In this document: positions 50,785-50,791 of the stretch, piece by piece | Numbering within the stretch: position 1 is the stretch's first letter | Layout: each line of letters begins with the position of its first letter | Source: Candidatus Sulfopaludibacter sp. | GTDB lineage: Bacteria; Acidobacteriota; Terriglobia; Bryobacterales; Bryobacteraceae | DNA: 50,791 bases | Direction of reading: 5' to 3' | Assembly: GCA_031292755.1 (NCBI GenBank) | Contig: JARLGM010000029.1 | Span: 1 to 50,791, forward strand | Position numbers and translations under genes: made by a program | The notes under the pieces: generated by a model | The model's database searches: none | What the model was told of the DNA's origin: nothing | Seen by the model: only the letters and a program-made list of their open reading frames with translations

Positions 50785-50791
50785 ACAAGGG

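Overview
The window reads as a stretch of a high-GC chromosome from an Acidobacteriota bacterium, most likely of the Solibacter/Bryobacter group. The evidence is lineage-typical families recognised by eye: an NHL-repeat protein ending in the Solibacter C-terminal domain (TIGR03437), a broken member of the Solibacter paralogue family TIGR03435, a duplicated orphan ABC permease (ADOP type), and a protein of the acidobacterial 'RHGLTGQ' paralogue family. Genes are dense, many overlap by 4 bases (ATGA/GTGA), and GTG or TTG starts are common. No rRNA, tRNA, CRISPR array or prophage was seen.

Layout. 1-1255: end of an aldo/keto reductase and a zinc alcohol dehydrogenase. 1280-2214: a HigBA-type toxin-antitoxin pair abutting the 5' remnant of a TIGR03435 gene. 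2215-5646: M48 membrane protease, divergent from hemW and threonine aldolase. 5713-8847: NHL-repeat exported protein and a small coiled-coil protein. 8887-13199: GH92 glycosidase, divergent from a NarL-type two-component pair. 13199-14368: a compact apparent mobile element carrying a lone DUF4338 (DruA-like) gene, with imperfect terminal inverted repeats and a 10-bp direct duplication. 14369-20086: lipoprotein, GT-C-like membrane glycosyltransferase, BadF/NAGK-type kinase, a PGQYP-repeat exported protein and a BON protein. 20192-24051: SGNH hydrolase divergent from a GH2 enzyme, then a small exported protein. 24216-31679: an eight-gene chemosensory operon (cheA, cheW, globin-coupled receptor, cheY, cheB, cheR, cheX, STAS) behind a sigma-28-like promoter. 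31792-34123: two unassigned proteins and a ROK regulator.

34430-43673 is the most interesting region. It is one tightly packed minus-strand operon: UroD-family methyltransferase, corrinoid protein, PF13769 small protein, RamA-type corrinoid activase, MetH-activation-like protein, homocysteine S-methyltransferase, an unknown 109-aa protein, an SDR oxidoreductase and a GH67 alpha-glucuronidase. In effect this is a methionine synthase taken apart, with the folate module replaced by a UroD-type demethylase and joined to the enzyme that releases 4-O-methyl-glucuronic acid from xylan. The inferred function is corrinoid-dependent O-demethylation of a methylated uronate, with the methyl group captured as methionine.

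43861-50791: ADOP permease, a C45/phospholipase-B-like hydrolase divergent from selD, then pyrF and an MFS exporter. selD is itself a selenoprotein: its true start is 47749 and an in-frame UGA at 47803 encodes the catalytic selenocysteine, followed by a SECIS-like hairpin. A recurrent pattern across the window is a TANNNT box 6-9 bases before the start codon, often on both sides of 24-34 bp divergent gaps, which suggests widespread leaderless transcription. All assignments come from reading the sequence; no database search was run.
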